From the NCBI RefSeq assembly GCF_029227915.1, contig NC_079884.1, positions 3,596,001 through 3,660,000 on the forward strand: 64,000 nt of DNA, given 5' to 3'. Below the pieces are notes generated by a model, which worked only from the letters and a program-made list of their open reading frames with translations, made no database searches and was not told where the DNA came from. Of the stretch, positions 36,302 through 49,656 are shown in pieces (within the stretch, counting starts at the first letter, position 1; each line of letters begins with the position of its first letter). The translations under genes were made by a program, and so were the position numbers. The DNA is from Hydractinia symbiolongicarpus. Taxonomy: Eukaryota > Cnidaria > Hydrozoa > Anthoathecata > Hydractiniidae.

Positions 36302-39300
36302 ATGGAGAGTTCTTTGCCAGTATTTATTGACCTGCCTGAAAAAGATCAGGTAATATTTTTATTGCTAGATTTCCATGATTGTAATGATGGCAGTCTAAAT
36401 CAAAACTTTTTTTTTGGTATAGAAAAACAAGAAAATATTTGTCCTGTACATGCCCTAAAATTGCAAATTTTGGTAGCTAGCGCACATTTTTTTGTGTATA
36501 TACTTCGTAGGTTGCTTAGGAGCATACATCTCAAAATGTTGCAGAAATAACGTAGCGTATAATCCGCCAACTCCGTGAAAAAAACACATTTAACGTCCTT
36601 ATATCCATATCTTCAACATATCGGTTATTTGAAACTTTTATTATCGTAGCGCTATCTGTCGTGGACCGTTCAGGGGGTATGACAAGAAAAAAAATACATT
36701 TAATTGTGGACAAATAAGCCGGATCCGACATGTACTATCATCCAATAATGCCGTGATGGATCCTTCAACTCCGTGAAATTTGAAAAACACGTTTGCTTTC
36801 TGATGACTAGCAAAAATATTTTAAAAATTAAAATATTCATTTGAAAACATTCTCAAATCATTGGAACCTCGGTAAAGGTATATATAACATGACCATAATT
36901 ATAATCAATTAACTGAGATAACAATATATATAAAAAAGACCACCCTCGCGCTTGACTTGAAAATCACAAAAAGTTGTAATTTTTGTCATGTGCGAGTTCC
37001 GACACCCCTAAAATGATTAAGTGGTAGTATCAAACCCCCTGAATTGAATTCATTCATTAAAAATGGTAGACAGAGCTGTGGTAAGTTGTTGTAGGCTTCG
37101 AAAGCAGCTTCACGGAGTTATCGGATTCACAGAGTTGGCGGATCATACGCTATATATATAGTATCTGTGTGTGCACCCTTACCACCCAAAATGTGACAAC
37201 CACACCAAATTATGAATTTAGGATAGTATATAACTTTTGTAAGAGAGAATCTCTTATTAAGGCGATTTGTCATCTTTTTTCGATTCTTCTTCTTTTACGA
37301 TTATCACAACAACCACATCTAGTCATGCCATTATTTTTGTATACATAGTTTTATTTTTTGTCCTTGATCAACAAAATTTTGTGTGTGAATTAAAAATTGA
37401 AAGTCTTGATATGATTAGGCTAGGAATAGACTATTTTGACTCTGCTCCGACTGAGGACAAGCTGTTGGTAAAAAGTGCATTTCAATACACTCAATCATAG
37501 TGCTGTGTTTTTCCTGCGCGCATTATCCCAAAAAGATGCGTGCGCAGAATTGGAGGTAAAGAAAACATTAGTGCAGAAAAACACATGGCTGGGGTTAACC
37601 AAGGGCTATGGTAATATTCACTCATGAATTTCATTTAAAATCGTTTAAAAGAATCATTTAAAAAATTCGTTTCATATCATTTCATTCTTTAATTAACATG
37701 ACTTGCCATACTAATTAGCCATGAAGAACTTGAATGGATATTCATGCATTGTGGAAAAAAAATATTTCACAACAACTACGTTCGAAACGTTCATAATAAA
37801 ATAGTTATGTGCTTAAAAAAATTGGCACAACTATGAAATGCAAGGGCAGCAGGCAGAAAAAACAATATTGATAGCACAATTAGGCGAAATTAATTGCTTA
37901 AATAGTGTATTATAGACTAATTACGCTATCATAGCCTACCCGTTATCAAGGGATTTTGGGGTCATCTGCAAAAAATTAGGAGGCCTGGGACAAGCCAATA
38001 AATCTCCTTTATAATATCTATGCATTGATAAAGTTTGAATGCATACAACTAATCTACTGATGACAGAAAATTCGTTAAATATGACATCATAATTTATGCA
38101 GCATCATAATTAAATCTGAAATTTTTTAAATGTGAATATCTTGAGAACAAAAAGAGCTTTTTAAAAAAATTGAAAAGCTAGTGAACCAACTTTTTAAGCT
38201 TTATATTATCAAGTCCAGCATTAAAAAATCAAATCAAATCTTCAGCATTTCTTCTACTTTCAAGAACATTTAGAAGTTGAATTTAGTTTGTTATGTTATA
38301 AAAAATGATAGTGATTGTGAAAAATGCTTAAAGACAAAGCAAGTTCCAGTGAGAAAAATACTAAGTTGTCAAACTTATGTCCTCTTGTTCAACACTATCT
38401 TCCCTTAAATATGCTATCACCATTGTTTTTTTTTTAAAATGCATTGTTCATTTATTATGGAGGACAATAACCTGAGAATAAACAAATAATAAAAAATATG
38501 TGATTTAGTGATTGCATACTTTTAGAAAAACTGATATAATTTTGCATAATCATTCATAGTGGGTTTGTTGGAAGAAAAATCAAAAGAAAAATATTTTAAT
38601 GTATTATTTGGGATAGGAATTTTACATATTAATCATTAAAAATCTCAGAAACTTCTTTATAATTGTATGAAAAAAATTTTTTTTTAGTGAGAACACAGCA
38701 TTAGCCTACATCTTTACTTTGTTCTTATTCAGGGAAACTTTTTGGAAGTTTTGCGGAATTTTTCTTTATATTTATATATATATAAAAAAAATTGGTGTTG
38801 CTTAATGCAACTTCATAATTTTATTCATTAACAATCACACCAACACAATTATTGTAGGTAAGAGAAAAAAAAATCACAACCAAAAGTATCTATAAGCAAA
38901 TTGCAATTGTAATAAAAATTAATATTCCTTAGTAGTTCTTATTTTAAATTCAGACTCGGGTTGTTCTTAATTTTAAAACTTCGTATGGTTATTTTGTTCT
39001 TATTTTTTTTACAAAATTGGAGGCTTTTGCTCTTGTAAAATTGTTTTTTTTAAGTGTATACTTGCTATCAAAATTAAACAAGACACAATTCCAACAATTC
39101 CATCTATGGTGAAAGGATTTAATTGACAGTTGTGACGAGATTATTTGAACATTCTTTCAGAAGAAATGTTCAAACAATCTTGTTTTTTTTTCATCTTTAC
39201 ACATTTAAATTCTGTTTTTACTGCTTTCATAGCATAACCCATTCATTATCAATGAATACAAATTGGTCCATACACATAGTTGTATCAATTGCTAACGAAA

Positions 39301-42300
39301 GTGTTTACATTTTTTAGAGCTTATGGCTAGGGCTAAACTGTTTCAGAATATTGCACCAATAAAATGAATCAATTTCATTGGTGAACATCAGGCTTAGCTT
39401 AGTATTGCTTATTTACCCTTCTTTGTTATAGTGTGTTATGTAATGATTGTTTTGCTTTTCCGTCTGTTCTAGTTTCTTACAAAGAACAAATGTATTGCCA
39501 TACTTTTTTTGTTGTGTTTGTATTTAAAGCCAAGTTTCTTAGTTATCTTACAAGTTTTCTCCTCAATTCTCCTCAATTTTGTTAACAAAAGCTCCTCAAA
39601 AGTCCTCAAATCTTTTCAAATTTTGTTTTGAAAAAAAAAAGTTTGAACCCTGATTTAACACATCTATAGTTTGCTTGTTACAGATGCACACAATTTCTAT
39701 ATTATAAGAGATTAAAAATGCTTCTTACTTTTTTATAGGCACAGGAGATTCGTCAATATCTGATTTCAGCTGGGTCTGATCTTAGCAGTGACAGTAAAGA
39801 AAGTATTCATGAGGAATTGTCATGTTTGCTGGATGCTTGCGATAACTGGTTAAAATCTGCTAGTGATGATGGTAAGAATATATTATTGTCCTGTTGTTTG
39901 TCAGAAATATTTTTTGGTGCCTTTTCCATGCTCTATTATTGGATTAAAAAGTGTTTGTCTGGGAAACTTATTTAGGCTCGTTTTTCTGGTTTGAAACCAA
40001 TTTGCTCTTAGCCCGACTTTTAACTGAATTGGCCTATGACTTATTTATGAGTGCAAAAAATTAAGTAGTGCCATTTTATGACTGTACTGCTAAATGTTTA
40101 CGAAAAATGAGAAAGAAAAGAAAAAAGGCGTATCAATTGTTTTTTCCCTCTCAATTTATTATCATTTGGCTGTAGTGTTTCAGCACCTGTATACTTGATT
40201 CTTAAAGCACTTATATATTTTCCTTTTTTTTCTTTCCAGATTTAGAAGCCATGATGAACAGTTTTATATCACTTATTCTTTTCTGTACATTTGATGACAA
40301 ACTGACACGAAAGTTTTGCGCTAAATTAACAGAGATGGGTGCTTCGGAAAGTAATGCCCTGCTCAGAATTAAAATGTAGGTTTTGTGTTTCTTATTATTA
40401 AAACATGCAGGAAGGGTAGGAGGGAAAAAGGAATCAAGGGAGAGATGAAGATGGGTAAAGTCTTATCCAGTAGCTGTTAAATAGTTATTTCCCAATTGGA
40501 GGAATTTATCCTGAATTTCCCAATTTAGTAAACTTAAACCACCTTTAGAAAAAATCTTTTTTTGAAAAAAACTATAGTAACATGTACTGCTGCTTTTTCT
40601 TAATTAGAAATAAATACTTGTTATCAAAATATTTAGTTATGTAAGGAATTTGTGAGGTCTCGAAAAAGAACATGCAAAGCATTACATTGGGCTTTTTATA
40701 TATGGGATAATGATCTGCTGTCTCTAATGATACACATGGTGATTATACCCAAGGGTTATTGAGGTTGGATCTGAGATGATTTCTAAGTATTAACCACCAT
40801 AAGTGCAATAAAAAAATAATGATATACCAGTAGACTTGGTGTGTTGCACTTGTATATTAAAATTATTAAAAATTAGGCTAAGGAAAGTTAATTTTCTAAT
40901 TAGTGTGTCCCCATGCATATACCTTTTAGATAGCCTTTTCCATCCAATTCTAGTGCATCTTTTTCCTTTTCCGTGTATTTGACTAGATCGAAACTATGCA
41001 CTATGACTAACCATCTCTTAATAGCTCCCCACAGTAGTAGGAATCGTATTTCGATGAAATATCCTTAGTCCGTGCCATGAACTTTTCTCCTGAAAAGTAG
41101 CGTTTCTAGAAACATTAAAGCTATGAAAAACCTTTTTTCATCAATTGAACACATGCCAGTGTAGTTTTTGGGTGTGATTGCTAACTAAACCAACTTGGCT
41201 TTCACGTAGAACATTTTACATGAATCGTCATGCAATTTATTATGCTACTTTTTAATATTTTGTATATTTTGATGTATTAATTTTTCTTAAATTGATAGAT
41301 TAAACAACTTATTTGTTGGCTTGCCTGAAGGTAATGCTTTGAGATATGATGTATACATTGGCCAACTTCGTCTGGCTTCAAAGTTCGGTCACACTAATGC
41401 TATTATAACACAGTTGAAACAGGTATGTTGAAGTTTTGAGTTAATGAAAATCAGGCTTTTATGAGAAGCTGTTGTTGGTTTTGGATAAAAAACAAATGTG
41501 TTTAAGGCTGAAAATAACCATTAATGCCACAAAGATTTCAATAAAACTAGATAAAAACACAAAACCTAATTTGATTGGATAACTCAAATCACAAAATGGT
41601 TTGATATCCAAAACAAATGGTCAGTTTGTTTTAAATACTACAAGCAACAGTATAGTTTATTTAAACACGTCAAAGCGACTTGGCAAATATTGTGCCCCAA
41701 GAAAAGGAAATTAAGTAAAGGCAGGTATCCACTTAAACGAAAATGGTTTATTTGATCTTCGTTGATCGCAAAAACCTATATATATATTAACATGACTATT
41801 GGTATTAGAACTAATATTTTTTCGCAGGTTAAAGAGTGGCTAAAGATGTGGGATATTAGCATTGAACAGAAACGCACATGTTACAGAGAATTGCACACAG
41901 CTTTAAAAGATGAACACAAAAGGTGAGTATCATCTTTGAGAGGTTGATTTTGCACCTTTCTTTTTATGGTGTCTTTTATTGTTATGGTACCCCTCATTAT
42001 TTATAGACTTTTATGGACTTCTCAACCTTAGCGTGTTTATATATATTTTAACTTTTAATAATCCATAAAAGTCAATAAAAATTATGTAATAAAGCATAAT
42101 TCTAGAATTATGTTTAAGAGCTTTTATAATTTAGACCTGCTTTTAAAAAAATTGTATTCTATTTGAATGTTAGTAAAAATGTAGCTTTTTTGCACCAACG
42201 GTGAGAACATAAGATTGACCACCATTTTTGAGCATCTTGTAATTGAGGCTGAAACAGTTTTTAAGCATGCTAAGAAAGAAATTAAATGTCCATATAAAAG

Positions 42301-45300
42301 AAGTGTCCTCGGTCTCTATAGAGGCAAGGTTTAAATTTTTGTTGTTGCCCAAGAAGGCGTGCAAGTACTTTTGTTGTAAGTAACTCTTTAAATCATATTT
42401 GTTTGATTTTCCTCCATAACTTTCCAATGCATGCTTATTTGCTTGTTTTAAATGCAAGTTAAAGTGACTTTTGCCAACACAACTTTAGACTGTACCCTGT
42501 AGTCATTTTATGTTATAAGACTAGTTGAGTTCACCGAGTAGTACCAGACTAAAAATGCTCATGCAAATAGAAAAAAACGAGTTGATACAGAGTAGCGTCA
42601 GGTGTTTCGAGTAACTTTAAGGATGTTACAGTGTAATTCGCATGTTACAGTTTGAAGGAATTTTTTTTGTTATTTGCAGTGAACAAGCCACACGTGTCAT
42701 GTTAGAATTGTTATCAACATACGACGAAGCCAGTGCGTCTCTCGCTAAGGCGGATGCAGAGAACTGTATTCTTAATTTCATAAAGAAACCAGATATATTT
42801 ATAATGGACCATCTACTGAATTTAAAACCAGTCGCAGTGTTACAGGGACAGCCAATACATAAGGTGCGTGTGTATGGAAGATGTTTACGTTTCGTGAACT
42901 CCTACGTAGGGGTTTTTTTATTAGCAACAAATTCATAATTATTTGGAACAGAAGTATTCACTTATTGGGTAAGGCTGCAGCAAATCATTAGTTTGTAGTG
43001 TGGCATTAGTGAAAACTTTATTTGCTGAAAAAAATTTACTAAAGGTCTGAAAATGATGGGGAAAAAATATGGAACTTTTTTGTGAAAATTTCCTGAGATT
43101 TTTGTCCAATATATAACTGTTAAGAAAATTTTGAGTGAAGGTAACTCTTAACCAAAGGCGTGACGGATCCAAGACAGGCATACCTTAATTTCCACTGTGA
43201 TTTTCCACTGTTATCTTTGTGTGTATCGTATATTACTTTTGTATGTATGTTTTAAATCCGTTTTATTTTAGCTTCTTGAAATCTTCGTGTCAGGACAGTT
43301 ATCAGACTACTTGGACTTCCATTCTAAGAATACAGACTTCCTGAAAAAATCAGGTACCATTACCTTCATGTTCACCATGCAGCTTGCAGACCCTTCTTGA
43401 ATTTATCTTTCCCATTATTGCCGTAATGCTTCGAGTAAGCGCCCAGGACGTTTATTAGATTTTTCGATTTTCAGAGGGGGCGCCTATTCGAGGGAGGCGC
43501 TTATTCGAGGGAGGCGCTTATTCGAGGGAGGCGCTTATTCGAGGGAGGCGCTTAATAATTTTTTTTCATAATATCGTCAACGTTTCCTAGATTGTATGAA
43601 AAGCTTGTTCATCATCGAGAATATCTTCTTCCTATATTTTTCCCATATGGGTATTTATGAAGATCTTTATCGGTAAAACTCAACACAGGTTTAAAACAGT
43701 TTTAGCAAATACAATTTACGTGCAGACCCAGTAAGCAGTAACAGTACATAGAGTGTTCAATATTAAATACAGTAAGCAGAGTCCTATTTCAGAGCAAAGT
43801 AGAAATTGCGCTTGATAAAATCTTATTTGCTTGTACATTGATTAAGTTATGTTATTCAACTTTTGATTGTGGAAGTTTTGAAGGAGTGTATGCGACTTGT
43901 CGCTTCCTTTTCTAGGTTTAATACATGAGCAGAATATCCATAAAATGAGAATATTGACGACACTCACGCTCGCTATACAACAAAAAGAAATCTCTTTCGC
44001 CACCATGACAGAACTGCTTGGTCTGAAAGACGACGATGAAATAGAAGAATTTGTTATAGACTGTAAGAATAAGTCTATCTTGCTAAAGAATAGGTCCATG
44101 TTGCTAATTGTATTTTGGCGCCGCTCATTCTACAGAATAGCCAGACTTTTATGTTGTTTGTTTTTACCTGTGACTTGGTCTTAATGTATTTCATATATTT
44201 GTTGAGATACCATAATTTTGTTTCAAAGTTTTTGAGTAGATATAGAAAATATTTTTATTTTGTTTTTCAGTGGTCAAATCAAAATTAATGCACGCAAAGA
44301 TTGATCAAATAAACCAGAAGATTATTATAAGGTAAACTTTTTGTTTAAATAATTCCATTATACAGCCATGTTGTGATGGTGTTCGTACTGCCATCGTATA
44401 AACTTGCGGGTTAGCTTGCAGGTTCGAGTCGTCACTTATTTTTCTTAAAAAAAATTAGCGATTGTTTTTTTGATTTTGCACTCCTCAAGTTGTTTCGTAC
44501 CTTAAAGTACATACTAATAGTCTCCGCATTATGAAGTTTCAATGCATTTTCTGAGCCTTATGTTCAAACAAATTATCGCAAAAGGTGAAAATAGGCATTA
44601 TTCGCGAAAATAAATTCACGCTAAGAGCTTCCACTATTTATATTCTTCACGCGGAAAAAATTTCATCACTTTTGTCCGTGTGAATGTCGTAAGTTTTTTT
44701 AATTTCGCGAAAATTAGTATCCGCGAAAATTTATAGTTAAGCCTGCTATTCGTGAAATTCGCAAAAATTATGTTGCGTGAAATTTTGATTTTTGTTTTTT
44801 TTTTTTGAAGAACGATTTACACTAATTTTTCTTCTGATTTTCAAACTATAATGAATATATGTGAATTCAAGTTTAGTAGTCTTTATGTCTCCTACATGAC
44901 AAAATGTCATAAAATTATTTTTCGCAAAATTCGCAAAATGTTAGTATTTGCCAACTTCGCAAAAATTGTTCTCGCGAATATTAAATTTTATTTTCACAAA
45001 AATTTTTTGCGAAAATTAATTTTCTTAAGTTAGAATATACTTGGACACAAGAACAATTTACATTAAAGTTATAAGTGGGCATTCTAAAATATATATTCGT
45101 CATATAAAATTTTTGTCACTCTCAAAAAATGTAATAGTCTAATCTAATTTCCCTTGAGAACAATACGTGTTTCTGGCATCTGACATGTAACAACAATATC
45201 GTTGGAGAGAGGGAATTTGCTGTTATCACGAAATCCCTAATGATAAAGCTTGAAAAGGATGGAAAGTTGTGGAAACACTGGACTATTGAGAGTGTGTGAC

Positions 45301-46205
45301 GAAACTATAATTTAATAAGTGATTTGGTTTATATGACACTAAATAAGCAATTAAAACTATTATTAAAAGATATCCTAATTTATTTAATAGTGGTTTCGAA
45401 ATGCTTAGTATCTTTTATAAATAAGAAACTGGTTTTTAAGAAAAACTTTTTTATTGCTTGACAGAGAGTCACACAATCATTAAGCTTTCATTAATAACAA
45501 AAACACCCACTCCTCTCAAATAGACACAAAGAAGAGAACTTTCAGAAAAACTTCCAGACGCTAACTTTTAAAGTTCTGTTTTTACTATGAAGAACAAAAG
45601 AAGAATAAATCAGCCTGTCTCAGGTCAGATTTTACTGGCAGTTGAAGTAAAATTATATAAGGCAAACAAACGACTTCTCTAGATGGACTTAAAAATATTC
45701 AAACTCGCAATATTTTACCAATTCGCTCTGCGGAAATCGAGTAAAAGGGGTTAAGTGTTTTAAGGAAGCTTTATTTCTTGAAGCATGCCAATTGAAATGT
45801 CAGTGATTGATGGGGTGCATTTGTGAAAAAAATTCATACTTAATATTTTTACATTTTTTCAAGTAGTAGTTTTTTCATGGCAACTATTTTCTTATAAAGT
45901 AGTTACTTATATTAAAATAATTTGTGTATCTTAAAGGAATTCTTTTCTTCTAAGTACATATATATTCCAGATTCATCCATGGCGCTTTTTCCAGATTTAT
46001 ATATGGCGCGCCTTATCTACCTTTAAAGCATAACAACTAGTTTATTTACTTTAACTACGTCTGGCTTTTATCTAGGTCAACAAGTCGAAGAACGTTTGGT
46101 AAAGCAGAGTGGAAGGAGCTCGAAAGCAAACTTGAAACGTGGCTGGATAACTTTCAGACGATACGAACAAATTTAGAACAGATTGTACAAGTTGGAGGGG
46201 CTTGA
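36302..46205 (+). CDS. EIF3M: Eukaryotic translation initiation factor 3 subunit M, ten exons, 379 aa
   Basis: Exons: 36302-36349, 39739-39871, 40240-40375, 41299-41422, 41828-41922, 42680-42863, 43272-43353, 43916-44062, 44271-44331 and 46076-46205. All are GT-AG with consistent phases, total 1140 nt. The protein aligns along its length with animal eIF3m (human 374 aa): N-terminal VFIDLPEKDQAQEIRQYL, helical repeats (KDEHKSEQATRVMLELL), DIFIMDHLLNLKPVAVLQG, and the PCI/winged-helix part GLIHEQNIHKMRILTTLTLA, QQKEISFATM, AKIDQINQKIIIRSTSRRTF. It is a cytosolic scaffold subunit of the eIF3 octamer and helps load mRNA on the 40S ribosome. Exon 1 codes only 16 residues and is followed by a ~3.4-kb intron that carries a MITE. 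The gene looks intact. Confidence 0.96.
36555..37150. mobile_element. TA-flanked MITE in EIF3M intron 1
   Basis: The left end GCGTATAATCCGCCAACTCC and the right end GAGTTGGCGGATCATACGC are inverted copies, each flanked by TA, as in Tc1/mariner-type MITEs. CTCCGTGAAA/CACGGAGTT motifs recur inside. About 596 bp; the short ORFs within are not convincing. Confidence 0.8.
43431..43556. repeat. CGCTTATTCGAGG repeat in EIF3M intron 7
   Basis: Four 17-bp tandem units CGCTTATTCGAGGGAGG (43481-43548) plus a partial fifth. Related diverged sequence is at 46790-47145 (GCGCTTATTCAAGAGGGGCG and CTTAATCGAGGATGTACGGT), 51675-51850 and about 60530-60615, so it is a dispersed family. Confidence 0.85.
44560..45020. 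repeat. TTCGCGAAAATTA-rich dispersed repeat in EIF3M intron 9
   Basis: Many short copies of TTCGCGAAAATTA/TTCGCAAAAATT in both orientations. A similar block lies at about 5985-6115. Probably a degenerate fold-back element; boundaries are not sharp. Confidence 0.5.
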
Positions 46206-48542
46206 TGTATAATATTTAAAGCGAGTTCATGAACGTGTGTCTAATCCATCGAAACAGAAATATATCTAATATTAGAGGCTGCGTGGTTTTTCTATTACAA
46301 GAATGCACTTTTTCACAAAAAAAAGGGCAACTTTTGCTTACTTTCGCCGAACGTAAAAGGTACAATTTTGCAGGATTTATTTCTACAAATGTGGGCAAAA
46401 ATATCAAAAATAAATTCTTGACAAATAAATTCCTGACAAATTAATTCCGCAATAATTTTTCCCTGCTAAAATTTCTTACTGAAGGTATATCGGATAAGAG
46501 TTGTGAAAATCGGGGAAGACGGATTAAACATAAGAAAGCCCGATGATGGTGTGAATGAAAAACACTGACGTGATTATTAGGTTAGTGTACCATATTTTAT
46601 TTAAAAGATTTACGTCGATTGTTGGGAGAATTTGTAGAAAAAATGCTAATCAGAAATATTTTAATCGTCAGTTTCACAATTAAATATTGCCCGGAAATTG
46701 GAAATTTAAATTTGCCGCTTTTAATTCGACCCACCTTTTTCTCGCTAAATGCTAAACATTGTAAATGCTCGTTTAAACGCCCCAGGCGTTAATTTAAAAT
46801 TTCAACTTACGGTGGGTGCTTATCAAAAAAAATCTCATTTTTGTGTTAAAGCTTGGTTTTTAGGAAACTTCCGGTCGTACAGAATAAAAACAGAAGATAT
46901 ATATGAACAGGTATAAGTAACATGCTCTAAGCGAAAATGTGTAAGTTTACGGTTAAATTTCCTCTATCTCAATAAAATAATAGCAAATAAAAAAATTTAT
47001 GCTTTCCAAAATATTCTAATTGAGGCCCCCTTTGACTCTAATATTCCAATAACCGTCCCTGGGCGCTTATTTAGAAGGGAGATTATAAAAAAATACAAAA
47101 AGGGTGAGCGCTTATTCAAGAGGGGCGCTTAATCGAGGATGTACGGTGGTGATAACTCTATTCTGTTTACACGCTGAAGAAAAGTTTTTATGTTAAACAA
47201 GGTTAAGATTGATCTTAATGTTGTTTCATAAGTCTTACAAAATTAACCTAATATTGATAGTCGATAAATCTTACAAGACAATTCCTACAAGATTAATCGA
47301 CTAATTTTAACCCAGCCAATCCGATTAAAGTTATTCCTTTCATTTCACATTGATAAATAAATAAATGAAAAAAATTGGCTTAAGGTTTCTTTTTTTTTCT
47401 TTGATTTATCAATTTTGGATGATAGTAAAGCTTCACGCTTTAAAATTTCGACTAAAAAAACTGCACGCTACAAACTTTTGACTTATGCAGACTTATTTTT
47501 TTATTTGGTTACCGTAAATTTTTATGATAAAAATTGTTGTTTACCGAGCTGGTTAAGAATTTTTCGTTTGTTTGATTAAAAATTTACTGTTTTAAACTTG
47601 CTTCACTGAAACAAATTACAAATGATAATAATGAATAAACTTTTTAAATTATCGCAGTCAATGAGAGACTGTAAAAATTTGATGCAGCAAAGCCTGAAAA
47701 ACTAAAATAATCATCATTTTTTGGAAAAATCGGAGGCAAATATTGAAAGATATACATCAGTCAGGGAATATTTTATTCTTGACACTGAGGGGTTTACTCT
47801 GTTTCTTGTAAGGAAGTTACCCGAATGGCATAAATTCTTTTGGATGGTCAAGAAGAAGTCAGGGAAATATTTTTATTTGTGACAATACACTGCTTAATAT
47901 TAGGAAGAAAGGGAAAATTCGCCGTTTTCATTGCTAAGCGTCTCTCTGAATCACTAAATAAAACTGGGAAGTTCATAAAGCTCTTTGGGAACTCACCTAG
48001 AAAAAAATATTTGACAAATAAGTAAATGTAATTGGTGTATCTAAATCAGCTACGAAGGAGGACTTTTGTTTTTGTTTTCACGGCCGCAAAATAAAAGCCA
48101 GACCTATAGGTTTGTTTTTTTTATTCCCTTTTTACCCTTACCAGACAGGTCGCATATTTATTTTATCGTGTTTTTTTTCATTAGTTGGCTGTGTTATTTT
48201 AATTTTTTTCAAATATAGTAGAGTAAGTAGAGACATTTATCGGTCATAACGAGACGGACATGAGTAAATGTCGTCTTCATTCTTTGTTTGTGCGAGGAAA
48301 GTTTATATTAGAGTATTATTTTAAAAATAAAAACACATCCATAGTTTTGGATAGGGTTCTATTGCAAACGATTCAGATTATCAGTAGTTTCGGTAATATC
48401 CCTTCATTGTAGATGCTTTTTCGAGCTGTTTAAAACGATACAGGGAAGTATAAAGAAGATTTTTTCCGGGAAAATTGTTTTATCAGATAAACAACTATAT
48501 AAGAACGACAGCTGTTCAGACAAATTCATTTACAGATGGAAC
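46206..48542. other. Intergenic, no gene
   Basis: Holds an AATAAA candidate poly(A) signal for EIF3M near 46405, a diverged CGCTTATT-family repeat (46730-47150) and AT-rich sequence up to the GTPase promoter. Confidence 0.5.
48496..48503 (+). promoter_or_regulatory. Candidate TATA box of the GTPase gene
   Basis: TATATAAG lies 40-47 bp before the ATG, with an E-box CAGCTG at 48509-48514. An out-of-frame ATG at 48536 overlaps the start and would lower initiation at 48543 if the leader includes it. Confidence 0.4.
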
Positions 48543-49163
48543 ATGACACGAGGCAAATGTTGTAATAAAAAATTACGGGTGACACTTATGGGTGGAACCG
48601 GAGTCGGAAAAAGTGTTATCGCGCGCCGTTTAATTGGTAAAGAAGAGATAGATGTTTGCAAACCAACTATTTTTGATTATTATGAAGAAATTGTCGAAAT
48701 CGGAGAGGCAAGTGTATTTTTGGAAATCAATGATACATCAGGAAATTTTTGTTTTCCGGCCATGGACAAATTAACCATGGAACATACAGACATTATAGTG
48801 ATTGTTTTTTCACTTGAAGAACTTGGTTCGTTTGAACACGCAATGAATATCCTGTGTAATAGCTGCACAGAACAAACGCTGCCGGTAATTTTCGTTGGAA
48901 ATAAAAAAGACAAAATTTCTAACCGAAAATTACCTTGTGAGGAAAACCTAGAAAACTATATAATGTGTCAACTGAATAAGTCGTACATCGAAATGTCAGC
49001 TCTTCACGACGACGCCGAAAAATTATTACGGAGAATATATGAAGATTACGAAATAGCGCATGGACCTTACCATGTCCGACAAAAAAAATCGATCATAAAA
49101 AATGTCAAATCGAGGTTTGCTAGATCTGTTCAGTCTATATTGCATGGTCACACGAAGAATTAA
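48543..49163 (+). CDS. Ras-family small GTPase, Dexras/Rhes-like, intronless
   Basis: 206 residues in one exon. G1 is GGTGVGKS (17-24), the switch I threonine sits in KPTIFDYY (T42), G3 is DTSGN (64-68) followed by FPAM, G4 is NKKD (120-123) and G5 SAL (152-154). DTSGNxxFPAM instead of DTAGQ is shared with RASD1/Dexras1 and RASD2/Rhes, which lack the usual catalytic glutamine and so hydrolyse GTP slowly. The C-terminus is basic (RQKKSIIKNVKSRFARS) but ends HGHTKN with no CAAX cysteine, so prenyl anchoring is not expected; basic membrane or nucleic-acid contact is possible. Lack of introns suggests a retrocopy or single-exon lineage. The gene converges on the SLC22 gene, whose stop is about 490 bp away. 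Confidence 0.88.
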   Translation: MTRGKCCNKKLRVTLMGGTGVGKSVIARRLIGKEEIDVCKPTIFDYYEEIVEIGEASVFLEINDTSGNFCFPAMDKLTMEHTDIIVIVFSLEELGSFEHAMNILCNSCTEQTLPVIFVGNKKDKISNRKLPCEENLENYIMCQLNKSYIEMSALHDDAEKLLRRIYEDYEIAHGPYHVRQKKSIIKNVKSRFARSVQSILHGHTKN

Positions 49164-49656
49164 TGTTTAATTAGGTACATATAATGTAAATTATGTAAAT
49201 GATATATTTTTATAATGGTGATGTAAATACATAGCGAAGTGGTTTATTAATACAAAGATATATATTTTTACAACATATTTTCTGACATCACCGCAATTCT
49301 ATATGCTACATGTATGGTAAGTCGCTACAACAAAGATGCCCACTCGTGCAGAAAATTTATAAATTTAGCAAAATTAACGTAAGACTAGAAAAATCCAGCA
49401 TAAATGGTAGAAAATTTGTTTAAGTTAAGAAAAAAAAGTATTAGAATTTTGTAAGTTTTTATATATTTGTCTTTGAATTTCATGTGTATATATAAAACAG
49501 GCCGGGACAGCCAGGGAGTAGGATTGGGGTAAGGGCTGGCAGCCCCTTCCTTAAATGCTGTTACTTTTCAGGCAGTAAACCCCTGAAGGATAACATTAGT
49601 TCGCCTGGTTAATATGCGTGTAGTTTAATATACCACCCAAAGAAACCAATAGTGTT
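49164..49656. other. Convergent 3' intergenic region
   Basis: Shared 3' flank of the GTPase (plus) and SLC22 (minus) genes. TTTATT near 49243 could be the minus-strand AATAAA. Nothing else seen. Confidence 0.4.

Noticed and set aside
43897-44184. Reading EIF3M exon 8 as a stand-alone 95-aa gene
   Set aside because: The end after 44062 is intron read-through; a GT donor and phase-matched exon 9 are present.
44380-44440. tRNA-like GGTTCGAGTC motif in EIF3M intron 9
   Set aside because: No cloverleaf can be drawn; intronic and isolated.
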